Shown here piece after piece: positions 26,213 to 34,727 of a stretch of DNA of 64,000 nt (position 1 is the first letter of the stretch; every line of letters starts with the position of its first letter). The notes beneath the pieces were generated by a model. That model was not told where the DNA came from and did no database searches. It saw only the letters and a program-made list of their open reading frames with translations. Origin of the DNA: Streptomyces fagopyri (GTDB lineage: Bacteria > Actinomycetota > Actinomycetes > Streptomycetales > Streptomycetaceae); the NCBI RefSeq assembly GCF_009498275.1, contig NZ_CP045643.1:1860001-1924000 (forward strand). The letters are read 5' to 3'. A program made the translations under genes and the position numbers.

Positions 26213-27251
26213 AGTCGGAGTAGATGTCCTTGATCTGGTGGGTTTTCAGGTCGAGGTGTTCGAGGATCGTGTAGCGGCCTGGCCGGGTCTGCGGGGCGAA
26301 CTCCACGACCTGGACGAACTCGTCCACCGTGAAGCCGATCTCCTCGGGCAGCACCGGCAGCCCGTGGCGGTGCAGCACCTCGGCCATGTGCACCGACTCC
26401 TCGTGCGCCCCCCGCAGGTACATCGCGAAGGCCGCCCCCAGTCCGCACTGCTCGCCGTGGCTCGCGGCGCGCTTGGGGAAGAGCAGGTCGAAGGCGTGGT
26501 TGATCTCGTGGCAGGCGCCCGACGAGGGCCGTGAGTCGCCCGAGACCGACATGGCGATACCGCTGAGGACCAGCGCCTCGGCGAGCACCTGGAGGAAGCC
26601 GGTGTCCCCGATGCCGCCGGGGTGGCGCAGCACGGCCTCGCCGGCCTGCCGTGCCATCGCGGCGGCCAGGCCGTCGATCTTCTCGCCGTTGACGCGGTTG
26701 GCCAGCTCCCAGTCCGCGATCGCGGAGATGTTGGACACGGCGTCACCGATGCCGGCCCGGACGAAGCGCACGGGGGCCTCGTGGATCACGTCGAGGTCGA
26801 TGACCACGGCGATCGGGTTCGGCACGCCGTAGGAGCCGCGGCCTGCGTCGTTGTCGAGCGTCGCGACCGGGGAGCACAGGCCGTCGTGCGCGAGGTTCGT
26901 CGGGACGGCGACCAGCGACAGCCCGACCCGCGCCGCGGCGAACTTCGCGCAGTCGATGATCTTGCCGCCGCCCAGGCCCACGACCGCGTCGTAGTGCCCT
27001 GCCCTTATGTCGCCGGCCAGCCGGACCGCGTCGTCGAGGGTGCCGCCGCCGACCTCGTACCAGGTGGCGCCGGGCAGCGCGGGGGCGAGCCGCTCGCGCA
27101 GCCGCGCGCCGGAGCCGTTGCTGACGGCGACGGCGAGCTTGCCCGAGTGGGAGATCCGCTCGTCGGAGAGCACGCTCGCCAGGTCGTCCAGGGCACCTCG
27201 ACGGATGTCGACGACGACCGGCGAGGGGATGAGCCTCGTCAGTACTGGCAC
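26190..27251 (-). CDS. Glycerol-1-phosphate-dehydrogenase-like enzyme (AraM/EgsA family)
   Basis: 353 residues of the iron-type alcohol dehydrogenase superfamily. GLGGGKIIDCAKFAA (near 92) binds NAD(P); PTNLAHDGLCSP, SSGACHEINHAFD and ASHGEQCGLG match the substrate and metal motifs of sn-glycerol-1-phosphate dehydrogenases such as AraM and archaeal EgsA. If correct, it reduces dihydroxyacetone phosphate to sn-glycerol 1-phosphate, the mirror form of the normal bacterial glycerol phosphate. GTG at 27251 overlaps the cytidylyltransferase end by 13 bases. Activity is inference. Confidence 0.85.
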   Translation of the reverse strand: MPVLTRLIPSPVVVDIRRGALDDLASVLSDERISHSGKLAVAVSNGSGARLRERLAPALPGATWYEVGGGTLDDAVRLAGDIRAGHYDAVVGLGGGKIIDCAKFAAARVGLSLVAVPTNLAHDGLCSPVATLDNDAGRGSYGVPNPIAVVIDLDVIHEAPVRFVRAGIGDAVSNISAIADWELANRVNGEKIDGLAAAMARQAGEAVLRHPGGIGDTGFLQVLAEALVLSGIAMSVSGDSRPSSGACHEINHAFDLLFPKRAASHGEQCGLGAAFAMYLRGAHEESVHMAEVLHRHGLPVLPEEIGFTVDEFVQVVEFAPQTRPGRYTILEHLDLKTHQIKDIYSDYAKAISS

Positions 27252-27991
27252 GCGATCTCACGTCCCTTGGCGAGGTCGTCGTGGTTGTCGATCTCGACCC
27301 ACTTGATGTCGCCGATCGGTGCCACGTCGATCCGGAAGCCGCGGTTCACGAGCTCCTGGTAGCCGTGCTCGTAGAACTGCTGCGGGTCCGTCTCCCACAC
27401 CGTCTTCAGGGCGTCGGCCAGGTCGGCCGCGGCCTCGCCCTCGATGAGGGTGACGCCGATGTACTCGCCGGTGGCCTCCGAGGGATCCATGAGCTTGGTG
27501 ATCTTCCGGACCCCCTTGTCGGGGTCCACGACGACCTTCATCTCCTCGTCGGCGAGCTTCTTGACCGTGTCGAGGGCGAGGATGATCCGCTTGCCCTCGC
27601 CACGGGCGGCGAGCAGCGTCCTCTCGACGGAGACCGGGTGCACGGTGTCGCCGTTGGCGAGGATCACACCGTCCGTGAGAGCGTCACGGCCGCACCACAG
27701 GGAGTAGGCGTTGTTCCACTCCTCGGCCTTGTCGTTGTCGATGAGCGTGATCCTGAGGCCGTACTTCTCCTCCAGGGCCGCCTTGCGGTCGTAGACGGCT
27801 TCCTTGCGGTAGCCGACGATGATGCCGACCTCGGTCAGGCCGATCTCGGCGAAGTTGCCGAGGGTCAGGTCCAGGACCGTGATGCTGTCCTCTATGCCCG
27901 CGGGACCAACCGGCACGAGAGCCTTGGGGAGGCTGTCGGTGTAGGGGCGCAGACGCCGTCCGGCGCCGGCCGCCAGCACGAGGCCGATCAT
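27239..27991 (-). CDS. LicC-like nucleotidyltransferase (probable CTP:polyol-phosphate cytidylyltransferase)
   Basis: 250 residues. N-terminal LAAGAGRRLRPYTDSLPKAL is the nucleotidyltransferase signature; EWNNAYSLWCGRDAL resembles the NNxYS motif of LicC-type phosphocholine cytidylyltransferases; ILANGDTV carries a metal-binding Asp and VEIDNHDDL the second. It should activate a phospho-alcohol as a CDP (or other NDP) ester. The neighbouring glycerol-1-phosphate-dehydrogenase-like enzyme suggests CDP-glycerol, but choline or another polyol is not excluded. ATGA overlap with the preceding gene. Confidence 0.85.
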   Translation of the reverse strand: MIGLVLAAGAGRRLRPYTDSLPKALVPVGPAGIEDSITVLDLTLGNFAEIGLTEVGIIVGYRKEAVYDRKAALEEKYGLRITLIDNDKAEEWNNAYSLWCGRDALTDGVILANGDTVHPVSVERTLLAARGEGKRIILALDTVKKLADEEMKVVVDPDKGVRKITKLMDPSEATGEYIGVTLIEGEAAADLADALKTVWETDPQQFYEHGYQELVNRGFRIDVAPIGDIKWVEIDNHDDLAKGREIACQY

Positions 27992-29799
27992 GCGGGTTCT
28001 CCTTCATCGTGTACGGCGGGCGCACCGCCCAAATGAGCGGTCACCCAGAAGTGGATGCTCTCGAAGAGCACCAGCACGGCCACGGCCACGGCGAGCACCG
28101 TGAGCGCGACCTCGAACTGTGCGGCGGTGAGCACCGCGGCCAGGACGGTGACCAGCAGCGTCCTGCCCTCGTGGCCGCCGGTCGCCCGCACCAGCCACCG
28201 CGGCGGCGCGCCCGCGTTGCCGCGGATGCGGTACACCGTGTCGTAGTGATGGTAGGCGACCGCGGCCACCAGGCCGAAAGCCGCGGGAAGTGCTCCGTTC
28301 ACGTCGGCTTTGGCTGCCAGTACCAGAACGGTGAGGTACTCGGCGGCGCGGAAGACCGGGGGGACCAGCCAGTCGAGGGCGCCCTTGAGCGGGCTGACGA
28401 CGGCTATGGCGGACATGAGCGTGTAGACGACGGCGAACAGGACGGTCTGCCAGCCGGAGCCCCACAGCACGGCCGAGGCGACCACGAGGAAGCCGCCGAC
28501 GAGCGCGCTGACGGGCGCCGTGTGCCGGGCGGTGCCACGCGCGAGGCGGACCAGCAGTCCGGCGAGCGGTCCGCTGTCGGTGAGGTCGGCCAGCGCCTGC
28601 GCCGCCCGGTCCGTGCGCCGGGCCTTGCGGGTCAGCGAGCGCAGCACCCGGCCCGCCGTGGTGTACGTCGCGGCGAAGGCGCAGCCGACGAGGAGCGCGT
28701 AGAAGGTGATCCGGGGTGTGGTCAGCGCCGTGAGAACGGCGATCATCGCCCATCGTTCGCCGATGGGCAGGACTATCATCCGGCGCACCCAGACCGTCCA
28801 GCCGACGCTGTCGAGCTTGCCGGAGAGGGCCGCGGTGGGGCTGGTGTTGGCGGTGGCGTCGTGGTTCGCCTCGTTGAAGGAGAAGTCGACGACGTGCCGG
28901 CAGGTCTGGAGGATCATCGCGCCCAGGGCGAGCGCCCACACGTCGTCGCCGCCGCGGGCGGCGCCGAGCGCGAGGCCCGCGTAGTAGGCGTACTCCTTGG
29001 CACGGTCGAAGGTCGCGTCCAGCCAGGCGCCGAGTGTCGAGTACTGCAGGGAGTAGCGGGCCAGCTGCCCGTCGGTGCAGTCCAGGACGAAGGAGAACAG
29101 GAGCAGCAGGCCGGCGGCGACGAACCCGGCGCGGGTGCCGGTGGCGGCGCAGCCCGCGGCGATCAGCGCGGTCAGCAGTGAGGCGGTGGTGACCTGGTTC
29201 GGGGTCAGGCCGCGACGGGCGCACCAGCGGGCGATGTAGCGGGAGTACGGGCTGATGCAGTACGTGGTGAAGAAGCCGTCGCGTGCCTTCACGGCGCCGC
29301 GCAGCCGGACGGCCTCGTCGTCCACGGCGGAGACGGCCTGCCGGCGCTCGTTGCGCTCCTGCGGGTCGGTGGGGACGGCGGCCACCAGAGAGCCCAGTTC
29401 CGGGCGGTACACGGCGACGCCGTCCGCGTCGAGGGCCGCGGTGAGACGCCCCGCGAGATTGTCGGTCGCGACGGCCAGGCCGCCGGACTCGGAGCTCTCG
29501 CGGGCCATCGCGCGGGTCAGCGCCCGGCGGGCCTCGGGCTGCACCGACACGGCGCCGGGCACCGCGGAGGCCGGGAACCGGGGGTCCGTGAGGCCGAGGC
29601 GCAGGGCGTGCGGGTGGCCGACGAAGCGGGCGTCGACGACGGCGACCCGCTCACCCGCCGGTACGGCGGCCAGCAGGGTCTCGGCGTCACCGGCTTCGGC
29701 GGCGGACCGTACGTCGAACCCGAGCGACCGCAGATCGCCCTCGAGCGACGATCCGGGGACCGGCTGGCCGGTGAGGATGGCGGTCGACAGCGAACTCAC
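27988..29799 (-). CDS. Large CDP-alcohol phosphotransferase with DUF5941-like C-terminus
   Basis: 603 residues. The first 190 form a soluble alpha/beta region with no motif I can name (VVDARFVGHPHAL, GAVSVQPEARRALTRAM). A CDP-alcohol phosphotransferase core follows with DCTDGQLAR, GAWLDATFDR and AKEY near 255-285 and several helices. From about 440 a second block of membrane helices resembles the actinobacterial DUF5941. First gene of the cassette; GTG at 29799. The AGGGA directly in front is too close for a good ribosome site, so the start may be misplaced. Reaction partners unknown. Confidence 0.85.
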   Translation of the reverse strand: MSSLSTAILTGQPVPGSSLEGDLRSLGFDVRSAAEAGDAETLLAAVPAGERVAVVDARFVGHPHALRLGLTDPRFPASAVPGAVSVQPEARRALTRAMARESSESGGLAVATDNLAGRLTAALDADGVAVYRPELGSLVAAVPTDPQERNERRQAVSAVDDEAVRLRGAVKARDGFFTTYCISPYSRYIARWCARRGLTPNQVTTASLLTALIAAGCAATGTRAGFVAAGLLLLFSFVLDCTDGQLARYSLQYSTLGAWLDATFDRAKEYAYYAGLALGAARGGDDVWALALGAMILQTCRHVVDFSFNEANHDATANTSPTAALSGKLDSVGWTVWVRRMIVLPIGERWAMIAVLTALTTPRITFYALLVGCAFAATYTTAGRVLRSLTRKARRTDRAAQALADLTDSGPLAGLLVRLARGTARHTAPVSALVGGFLVVASAVLWGSGWQTVLFAVVYTLMSAIAVVSPLKGALDWLVPPVFRAAEYLTVLVLAAKADVNGALPAAFGLVAAVAYHHYDTVYRIRGNAGAPPRWLVRATGGHEGRTLLVTVLAAVLTAAQFEVALTVLAVAVAVLVLFESIHFWVTAHLGGAPAVHDEGEPA

Positions 29800-30170
29800 T
29801 CCCTGAGTGCCGGGCGGCCTCGCGCCGGCATGTGCGTGGTGGGACGGCCCGGCCGGGCCCTTTCCTCGCCCTCCCGTCCGTCCGCCCCGAGGGCGGGCGG
29901 TGAGGGCGCGGACTGCGCCTGCGGCCGCTGGGCGGCATGTCGGCAGAGGCTATCGGATGATGGGAAGCGGGTGTTCACCACCCGTTCACGGTCCGATCAA
30001 CCTGGTCTGCGCGACCCCCCGGCCGCGATCATCATCGGTGATCCGGGGTCCGCGCGACAAACCGCGGCCCCAGACCGGACCATCGGCGGCATAACGTACG
30101 AGAAACGGCGCACCGGTCCGGAACACGGCAGGACGGGCGCGGGACCGGGCCCGGCATAGGGTGGTCGTCC
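29800..30170. other. Divergent promoter region, cassette versus galE
   Basis: 370 bases that should hold the promoter of the minus-strand glycoconjugate cassette. Around 29950-29975 the minus strand reads GTGAAC then TAGCCT at a 20-base spacing, the best candidate but weak. On the plus strand the galE -10 lies at 30157-30162. No small gene seen. Confidence 0.4.
30157..30162 (+). promoter_or_regulatory. -10 box TAGGGT for leaderless galE-like mRNA
   Basis: TAGGGT lies eight bases before the ATG and no Shine-Dalgarno precedes the start. Confidence 0.55.
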
Positions 30171-31148
30171 ATGACATGGCTGATCACAGGCGGGGCCGGA
30201 TACATCGGGGCACACGTGGCGCGGGCGATGACGGAGGCCGGTGAGCGCGTCGTCGCCCTGGACGACCTCTCCGCCGGGGTGGCGCGGCGCCTCCCGGAGA
30301 GCATCCCGCTGGTACAGGGTTCGTCCCTGGACGGAGACCTGCTCAAGCGGGTTCTCGCGGAGCACGCGGTGACGGGTGTGGTGCATCTCGCGGCGCGCAA
30401 GCAGGTCGGTGAGTCCGTGGAGCAGCCCACCCGCTACTACCAGGAGAACGTGGGCGGTCTCGCGACGCTTCTGGAGGCGGTGGCCGGGGCGGGCGTGCGG
30501 CGGTTCCTCTTCTCCTCGTCCGCGGCCGTCTACGGCAATCCGGACGTGGACCTCATCACGGAGGACACCCCGTGCGCGCCGATGAGCCCGTACGGCGAGA
30601 CGAAGCTCGCCGGGGAGTGGCTGGTGCGGGCGGCGGGCCGGGCGCACGGAATCGCGACGGTGTGTCTGCGCTACTTCAACGTGGCGGGCGCGGCCGGCCC
30701 GGAGCTCGCCGACACCGGGGTGTTCAACGTGATCCCGATGGTCTTCGACCGTCTCACCCGTGGCGAGGCCCCGCGGATCTTCGGTGGCGACTATCCGACG
30801 CCGGACGGCACCTGCGTCCGGGACTACATCCATGTCGCCGACCTCGCCGAGGCGCACCTGGCGGCGGCACGCCGGCTGGCGGGTGACGCGACGGGCGACC
30901 TGACCGTGAACATCGGCCGGGGCGAGGGCGTCTCGGTACGTGAACTGCTCACGCTCATCGCCGAGGTCAGCGGTGACACCCGGGAGCCGGTCGTCGAGCC
31001 GCGCCGTCCCGGTGACGCCCCGCGCGCGGTCGCCTCGGCAGGGCTGGCCGCCCGGGAGCTGGACTGGGGCGCGCGGCGCGGGGTGCGCGAGATGGTCGCG
31101 TCGGCGTGGGAGGGATGGCGACTTCATCACCCCCCGACACAGGGTTAA
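30171..31148 (+). CDS. UDP-glucose 4-epimerase-like NAD-dependent epimerase
   Basis: 325 residues of the extended short-chain dehydrogenase family. NAD motif GGAGYIGAH at 7-15, FSSSAAVYG for the catalytic Ser, and YGETK for Tyr and Lys, then LRYFNVAGA and DYIHVADLAEAH as in GalE. It probably interconverts UDP-glucose and UDP-galactose or the N-acetyl forms. Being next to the glycoconjugate cassette, it may supply a sugar donor to that glycosyltransferase, though it is on the other strand. Leaderless, and closed by a 16-bp hairpin. Confidence 0.88.
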   Translation: MTWLITGGAGYIGAHVARAMTEAGERVVALDDLSAGVARRLPESIPLVQGSSLDGDLLKRVLAEHAVTGVVHLAARKQVGESVEQPTRYYQENVGGLATLLEAVAGAGVRRFLFSSSAAVYGNPDVDLITEDTPCAPMSPYGETKLAGEWLVRAAGRAHGIATVCLRYFNVAGAAGPELADTGVFNVIPMVFDRLTRGEAPRIFGGDYPTPDGTCVRDYIHVADLAEAHLAAARRLAGDATGDLTVNIGRGEGVSVRELLTLIAEVSGDTREPVVEPRRPGDAPRAVASAGLAARELDWGARRGVREMVASAWEGWRLHHPPTQG

Positions 31149-31158
31149 CGATCTTTGC

Positions 31159-31197
31159 CTGCTCTGACCTGCGCCTGGTTTGCGCAGGTCAGAGCAG
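31159..31197 (+). terminator. Terminator of the galE-like gene
   Basis: Perfect 16-bp stem (31159-31174 with 31182-31197), seven-base loop, 10 bases after the stop. Confidence 0.87.
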
Positions 31198-31284
31198 ATG
31201 ACAACGGTGTTCAATGCGGCCCTGGTCCGCTACCCCCGCCCGTAGTTCACTGTGCTTCCGGGCAGCGGAGGGGAGGCGGCTTCC

Positions 31285-32229
31285 ATGGGGACCGGGCATG
31301 ACCACGGACACGGGCACGCGCACGGCGGACCCCCGACCGGCACGGCGGCGGCCGCGTACCGCGGGAGACTGCGGGTGGCGCTGTCGATCACGCTGGCCGT
31401 GACGGCGTTCGAGATCACCGGCGGCGTCCTGGCCGACTCGCTCGCGCTCGTCGCGGACGCGGCGCACATGGCGACGGACGCGCTGGGCCTCGGCATGGCC
31501 CTGCTCGCGATCCACTTCGCCAACCGCCCGGCCGGCGGGAACCGCACCTTCGGCTACGCGCGGGCCGAGATCCTCGCCGCGCTCGCCAACTGTCTGCTGC
31601 TGCTCGGCGTCGGGGGCTACGTCCTGTACGAGGCGGTCCAGCGCCTGGTGACGCCCGCCGGGACCGCGGGCGGCCCCACCGTCGTCGTCGGTCTGGTCGG
31701 CCTGGCCGCGAACACGGTCTCGCTCGCGCTGCTGATGCGCGGCCGCCGGGACAGCCTGAACGTGCGCGGCGCCTTCCTGGAGGTGACGGCGGACGCGCTG
31801 GGTTCGGTGGCCGTCGTCGTCTCCGCCGCGGTGATCATGGTCACCGGCCGGCAGGCCGCGGACCCGATCGCCTCGATCCTCATCGGCCTCATGATCGTGC
31901 CGCGCACCTGCGGGCTGCTGCGGGAGACGCTGAACGTGCTCCTGGAGGCGGCGCCCCGGCATGTCGACATGGCGGAGGTGCGCGCCCACATCGTGGCGCT
32001 GCCCGGCGTCGAGGACGTCCACGACCTGCACGCCTGGACCATCACGTCCGGCCTGCCGGTCCTCTCCGCCCATGTGGTCGTCGCCACGGACGTGCTGGAC
32101 GCCGGGCGGCACGAGAAGGTGCTCCTCGACCTCCGGGGCTGTCTCGGCCACCACTTCGACCTGGAGCACTGCACCTTCCAGCTGGAGCCGAGCGGTCACG
32201 CACGGCACGAGGCGAGGCTCTGCCACTGA
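31285..32229 (+). CDS. Cation diffusion facilitator, zinc exporter (CzcD/ZitB-type)
   Basis: 314 residues. His-rich N-terminus (HDHGHGHAHGG) followed by six membrane segments; the metal-site pairs are DAAHMATD in the second helix and EVTADALGS (Asp) in the fifth. The cytoplasmic C-terminal domain includes VHDLHAW with conserved His. It should export Zn(II) or a similar divalent metal in exchange for protons. ATG at 31285 is preceded by GGAGGGGAGG; an upstream in-frame ATG at 31252 lies over that site and is less likely. Confidence 0.92.
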   Translation: MGTGHDHGHGHAHGGPPTGTAAAAYRGRLRVALSITLAVTAFEITGGVLADSLALVADAAHMATDALGLGMALLAIHFANRPAGGNRTFGYARAEILAALANCLLLLGVGGYVLYEAVQRLVTPAGTAGGPTVVVGLVGLAANTVSLALLMRGRRDSLNVRGAFLEVTADALGSVAVVVSAAVIMVTGRQAADPIASILIGLMIVPRTCGLLRETLNVLLEAAPRHVDMAEVRAHIVALPGVEDVHDLHAWTITSGLPVLSAHVVVATDVLDAGRHEKVLLDLRGCLGHHFDLEHCTFQLEPSGHARHEARLCH

Positions 32230-32400
32230 ACGGGCGCGCGGGGCGGGAGACCTCGGGGGGACGCGGCGCGAGACCCGGGGGCGGGACGGGAGAGCCGGGA
32301 GCGGGACGGCAGTCCGGCCGGGCCGGGCCGGGCTGGACCGGGCCAGGCTGGACCGGGCCGGGCCGGGAAAACAGGCGTGCGGGGCCGTGCCGCCCGGTGC

Positions 32401-32406
32401 TAGCGT
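32401..32406 (+). promoter_or_regulatory. -10 box TAGCGT before the leader peptide/methyltransferase
   Basis: TAGCGT about 28 bases before the leader ORF ATG. No good -35. The DNA just upstream (32318-32370) repeats GGCCGGGC and GGCTGGACC units. Confidence 0.45.
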
Positions 32407-32434
32407 GGCGGCCGTCCTGGGAGGAGATGGGTCG

Positions 32435-32503
32435 ATGACTGTCACGTGCGACGCCGCCGTGCGCGGCGACAGGTGTGTCCCCGTCCTCCGGGTCCACGGC
32501 TGA
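32435..32503 (+). CDS. Possible 22-residue leader peptide with two cysteines
   Basis: ATG at 32435 opens a 22-codon frame, with GGGAGGAG upstream at 32419-32426 and a TAGCGT box before that. The product has Cys5 and Cys14 and ends RVHG. The stop is 53 bases before the methyltransferase ATG. A strong ribosome site on so short a frame suggests a regulatory leader peptide or coupling device, but no attenuator structure was resolved. Confidence 0.4.
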   Translation: MTVTCDAAVRGDRCVPVLRVHG

Positions 32504-32556
32504 CCCACGCCGTACGGCGTGCGCGGCGGCCCGGGCCCCGCATCCGAAGGCTGCTC

Positions 32557-33309
32557 ATGCTGTCCGACCACGACGCCTCCCACGAGGCCTTCTTCGCCCT
32601 GCATCACGGCCTGCCGCGGCAGGCCCCCGGCTCCGACGCCACCACCCGGCACCTGCTCTCGCTAGCCGGTCCGCTGCCGGACCGCCCGCGCGTGCTCGAC
32701 CTGGGCTGCGGGCCCGGCCGGTCCGCACTGCTGCTCGCGGCGGAGGCCGGGGCGCGGGTGACGGCCGTCGACCTGCACGAACCGTTCCTCGACGAACTGC
32801 GGAAGGCCGCCGCGGCCCGCTCCCTCTCCGCGTCCGTCCACGCCGTGCGCGCGGACATGGGGCGACTCCCCTGTGCGGACGGTTCGTTCGATCTCGTCTG
32901 GGCCGAGGGCTCGGCCTATCTGATCGGATTCGACACCGCCCTGCGCGACTGGCGGCGGCTGCTCGCCCCCGGCGGCACGCTGGTGCTCACGCACTGCTCG
33001 TGGACGGTCGGGATGCCGTCCGGCCCGGCCCGCGCCTTCTGGCGGGAACTGCTGCGCACGACCGCGGAGGACACCCGCGCCGCACGCGACGCGGGGTACG
33101 AGGTGCTCGGCACAGTGCTCCTGCCGGACTCCGACTGGGACGAGTACTACGAGCCGCTCGGCGCCCACGCGGAGGCTGCCGACCTCACCCGGCCCGGTAT
33201 GGCCGGGGCCGTCGCGGACACCCGGGCGGAGATCGCCCTGCGCCGCGCGCACGGGGCGGAGTACGGCTACGTCGGCCATGTGCTGCGCCCGGTGGCCGAC
33301 GGCACCTGA
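32557..33309 (+). CDS. SAM-dependent methyltransferase, class I
   Basis: 250 residues. SAM motif I VLDLGCGPGRSALLLA near 47, acidic VTAVDLHEPF for motif II, ADMGRLPCADGSFDLVWAEG for motif III/IV and LAPGGTLVLTHCSW. It is a small-molecule type methyltransferase; substrate unknown. ATG at 32557 has GAAGG seven bases upstream. Preceded by a possible leader peptide gene. About 290 bases follow before idi, in which I see no feature beyond the idi ribosome site. Confidence 0.88.
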   Translation: MLSDHDASHEAFFALHHGLPRQAPGSDATTRHLLSLAGPLPDRPRVLDLGCGPGRSALLLAAEAGARVTAVDLHEPFLDELRKAAAARSLSASVHAVRADMGRLPCADGSFDLVWAEGSAYLIGFDTALRDWRRLLAPGGTLVLTHCSWTVGMPSGPARAFWRELLRTTAEDTRAARDAGYEVLGTVLLPDSDWDEYYEPLGAHAEAADLTRPGMAGAVADTRAEIALRRAHGAEYGYVGHVLRPVADGT

Positions 33310-33596
33310 CCGGAGCGGCTCCAGCGGCATCGCATCCGGGCCCACCTGGAGGCTGTGCTCGACGGGAACCGGGCGGGGGTGTGAGGCCGAACATCTGTCG
33401 GCCCCCGTCCTGGACGATTCCTCGTCGGCGGCACCGGGCACGATCAGGTGTCCGGCCACGTCCGGCGCCTGACGCCGACCGGCCGCGTGTCCCGCCCCGG
33501 GAGTCCGGAGCGGGACATGCGGGGAGCCGCGAAGTGCCGGGAGTGCCGGTTTCGTACGGCAGACTTGGGGCTCGAAGACCGATGCGAAGGATGGGT

Positions 33597-34190
33597 ATGC
33601 CGATCACACCTGCCACCGCGACGCACAGTTCGTCGAACGGCACCGTTGAAGCGATCTTGCTCGAACTGGTCGACGAGGACGGCAACACCATCGGCACGGC
33701 GGAGAAGCTCGCCGCCCATCAGCCGCCCGGGCAGCTGCACCGGGCCTTCTCCGTCTTCCTCTTCGACGAGCGCGGACGGCTGCTGCTCCAGCAGCGCGCC
33801 CTGGGCAAGTACCACTCCCCCGGGGTGTGGTCCAACACCTGCTGCGGCCACCCCTACCCCGGTGAGGCCCCCTTCGCGGCCGCCGCCCGCCGGACGTACG
33901 AGGAGCTCGGGGTCTCCCCCTCGCTGCTCGCGGAGGCGGGCACGGTCCGCTACAACCACCCGGACCCGGAGTCGGGCCTGGTGGAGCAGGAGTACAACCA
34001 CCTCTTCGTCGGGATGGTCCAGGCGTCGCTGCGGCCCGACGCGGAGGAGGTCGGCGACACGGCCTTCGTGACCGCCGCCGAACTCTCCGAGCGGCACGAG
34101 AAGGACCCCTTCTCGTCGTGGTTCATGACCGTGCTGGACGCGGCCCGTCCGGCGGTCAGGGAGCTGACGGGCCCGTCCGCCGGCTGGTGA
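33597..34190 (+). CDS. idi: Isopentenyl-diphosphate delta-isomerase, type I
   Basis: 197 residues with the Nudix-like type I IDI fold. Metal and catalytic residues appear in WSNTCCGHPYPGE (Cys and His) and in RTYEELGVSP; EQEYNHLFVG holds the second glutamate. It interconverts IPP and DMAPP, complementing the extra dxs and ispG of the hopanoid operon 11 kb away. ATG at 33597 has GAAGG six bases ahead; in-frame ATGs at 33582 and 33591 overlap that site. Confidence 0.95.
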   Translation: MPITPATATHSSSNGTVEAILLELVDEDGNTIGTAEKLAAHQPPGQLHRAFSVFLFDERGRLLLQQRALGKYHSPGVWSNTCCGHPYPGEAPFAAAARRTYEELGVSPSLLAEAGTVRYNHPDPESGLVEQEYNHLFVGMVQASLRPDAEEVGDTAFVTAAELSERHEKDPFSSWFMTVLDAARPAVRELTGPSAGW

Positions 34191-34220
34191 CGGACCCGCT
34201 GGGCCGCTTCCCGGCAGGAT

Positions 34221-34727
34221 CTAGACGACGCTCGGCGTGAGCGGCAGGGCGGCCCAGATCACCTTGCCGCCGCTCGCCGTGTGCTCGACGTCGCACACCC
34301 CGCCCGACTCCCTGGTGACCTCACGCACCAGCAGCAGTCCGCGCCCGCCGGTCTGGCCGTGGTCCGCCTCCAGGGCCGTCGGGCGGTAGGGATGGTTGTC
34401 CTCCACGGAGACGCGCACCCACTCGGCACCGACGGCCACCTCGACGGCGAGCGTCGGGGACAGCAGTGCCGCGTGTCGGACGGCGTTCGTGACCAGTTCG
34501 GAGACGATCAGCAGGAGCCCCTGGACCAAGTCGTCCGAGGCGGGCACCCGTTGCCGGGAGAGCAGGTCACGGACGGCGTGCCGGGCCTGCGGCACCGAGG
34601 CGTCGACGGCGGGAGCGGTGAACCGCCACACCCCCTCGTACGGCAGCGGACCCGGCGGTCTCCGATCGGGAGCCACGTCCCCGCCCCCTTCGGGACGGGA
34701 GTCGAACCCCCGCCCGTGGTTCTCCAT
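34221..34727 (-). CDS. Anti-sigma-factor-type ATP-binding protein (HATPase_c_2)
   Basis: 168 residues from ATG 34727. The GHKL ATPase fold is shown by the N-box SELVTNAVRHA, VSVEDNHPYRP (G1-like) and GGRGLLLVREV (G2). This group includes RsbW/SpoIIAB-type kinases and the many small regulatory ATPases of Streptomyces that bind sigma or anti-anti-sigma factors. No partner gene is adjacent. Upstream in-frame starts exist (GTG near 34760), and the AAGGGTGG ribosome site is 11 bases from the ATG, so the start is uncertain. Confidence 0.85.
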   Translation of the reverse strand: MENHGRGFDSRPEGGGDVAPDRRPPGPLPYEGVWRFTAPAVDASVPQARHAVRDLLSRQRVPASDDLVQGLLLIVSELVTNAVRHAALLSPTLAVEVAVGAEWVRVSVEDNHPYRPTALEADHGQTGGRGLLLVREVTRESGGVCDVEHTASGGKVIWAALPLTPSVV

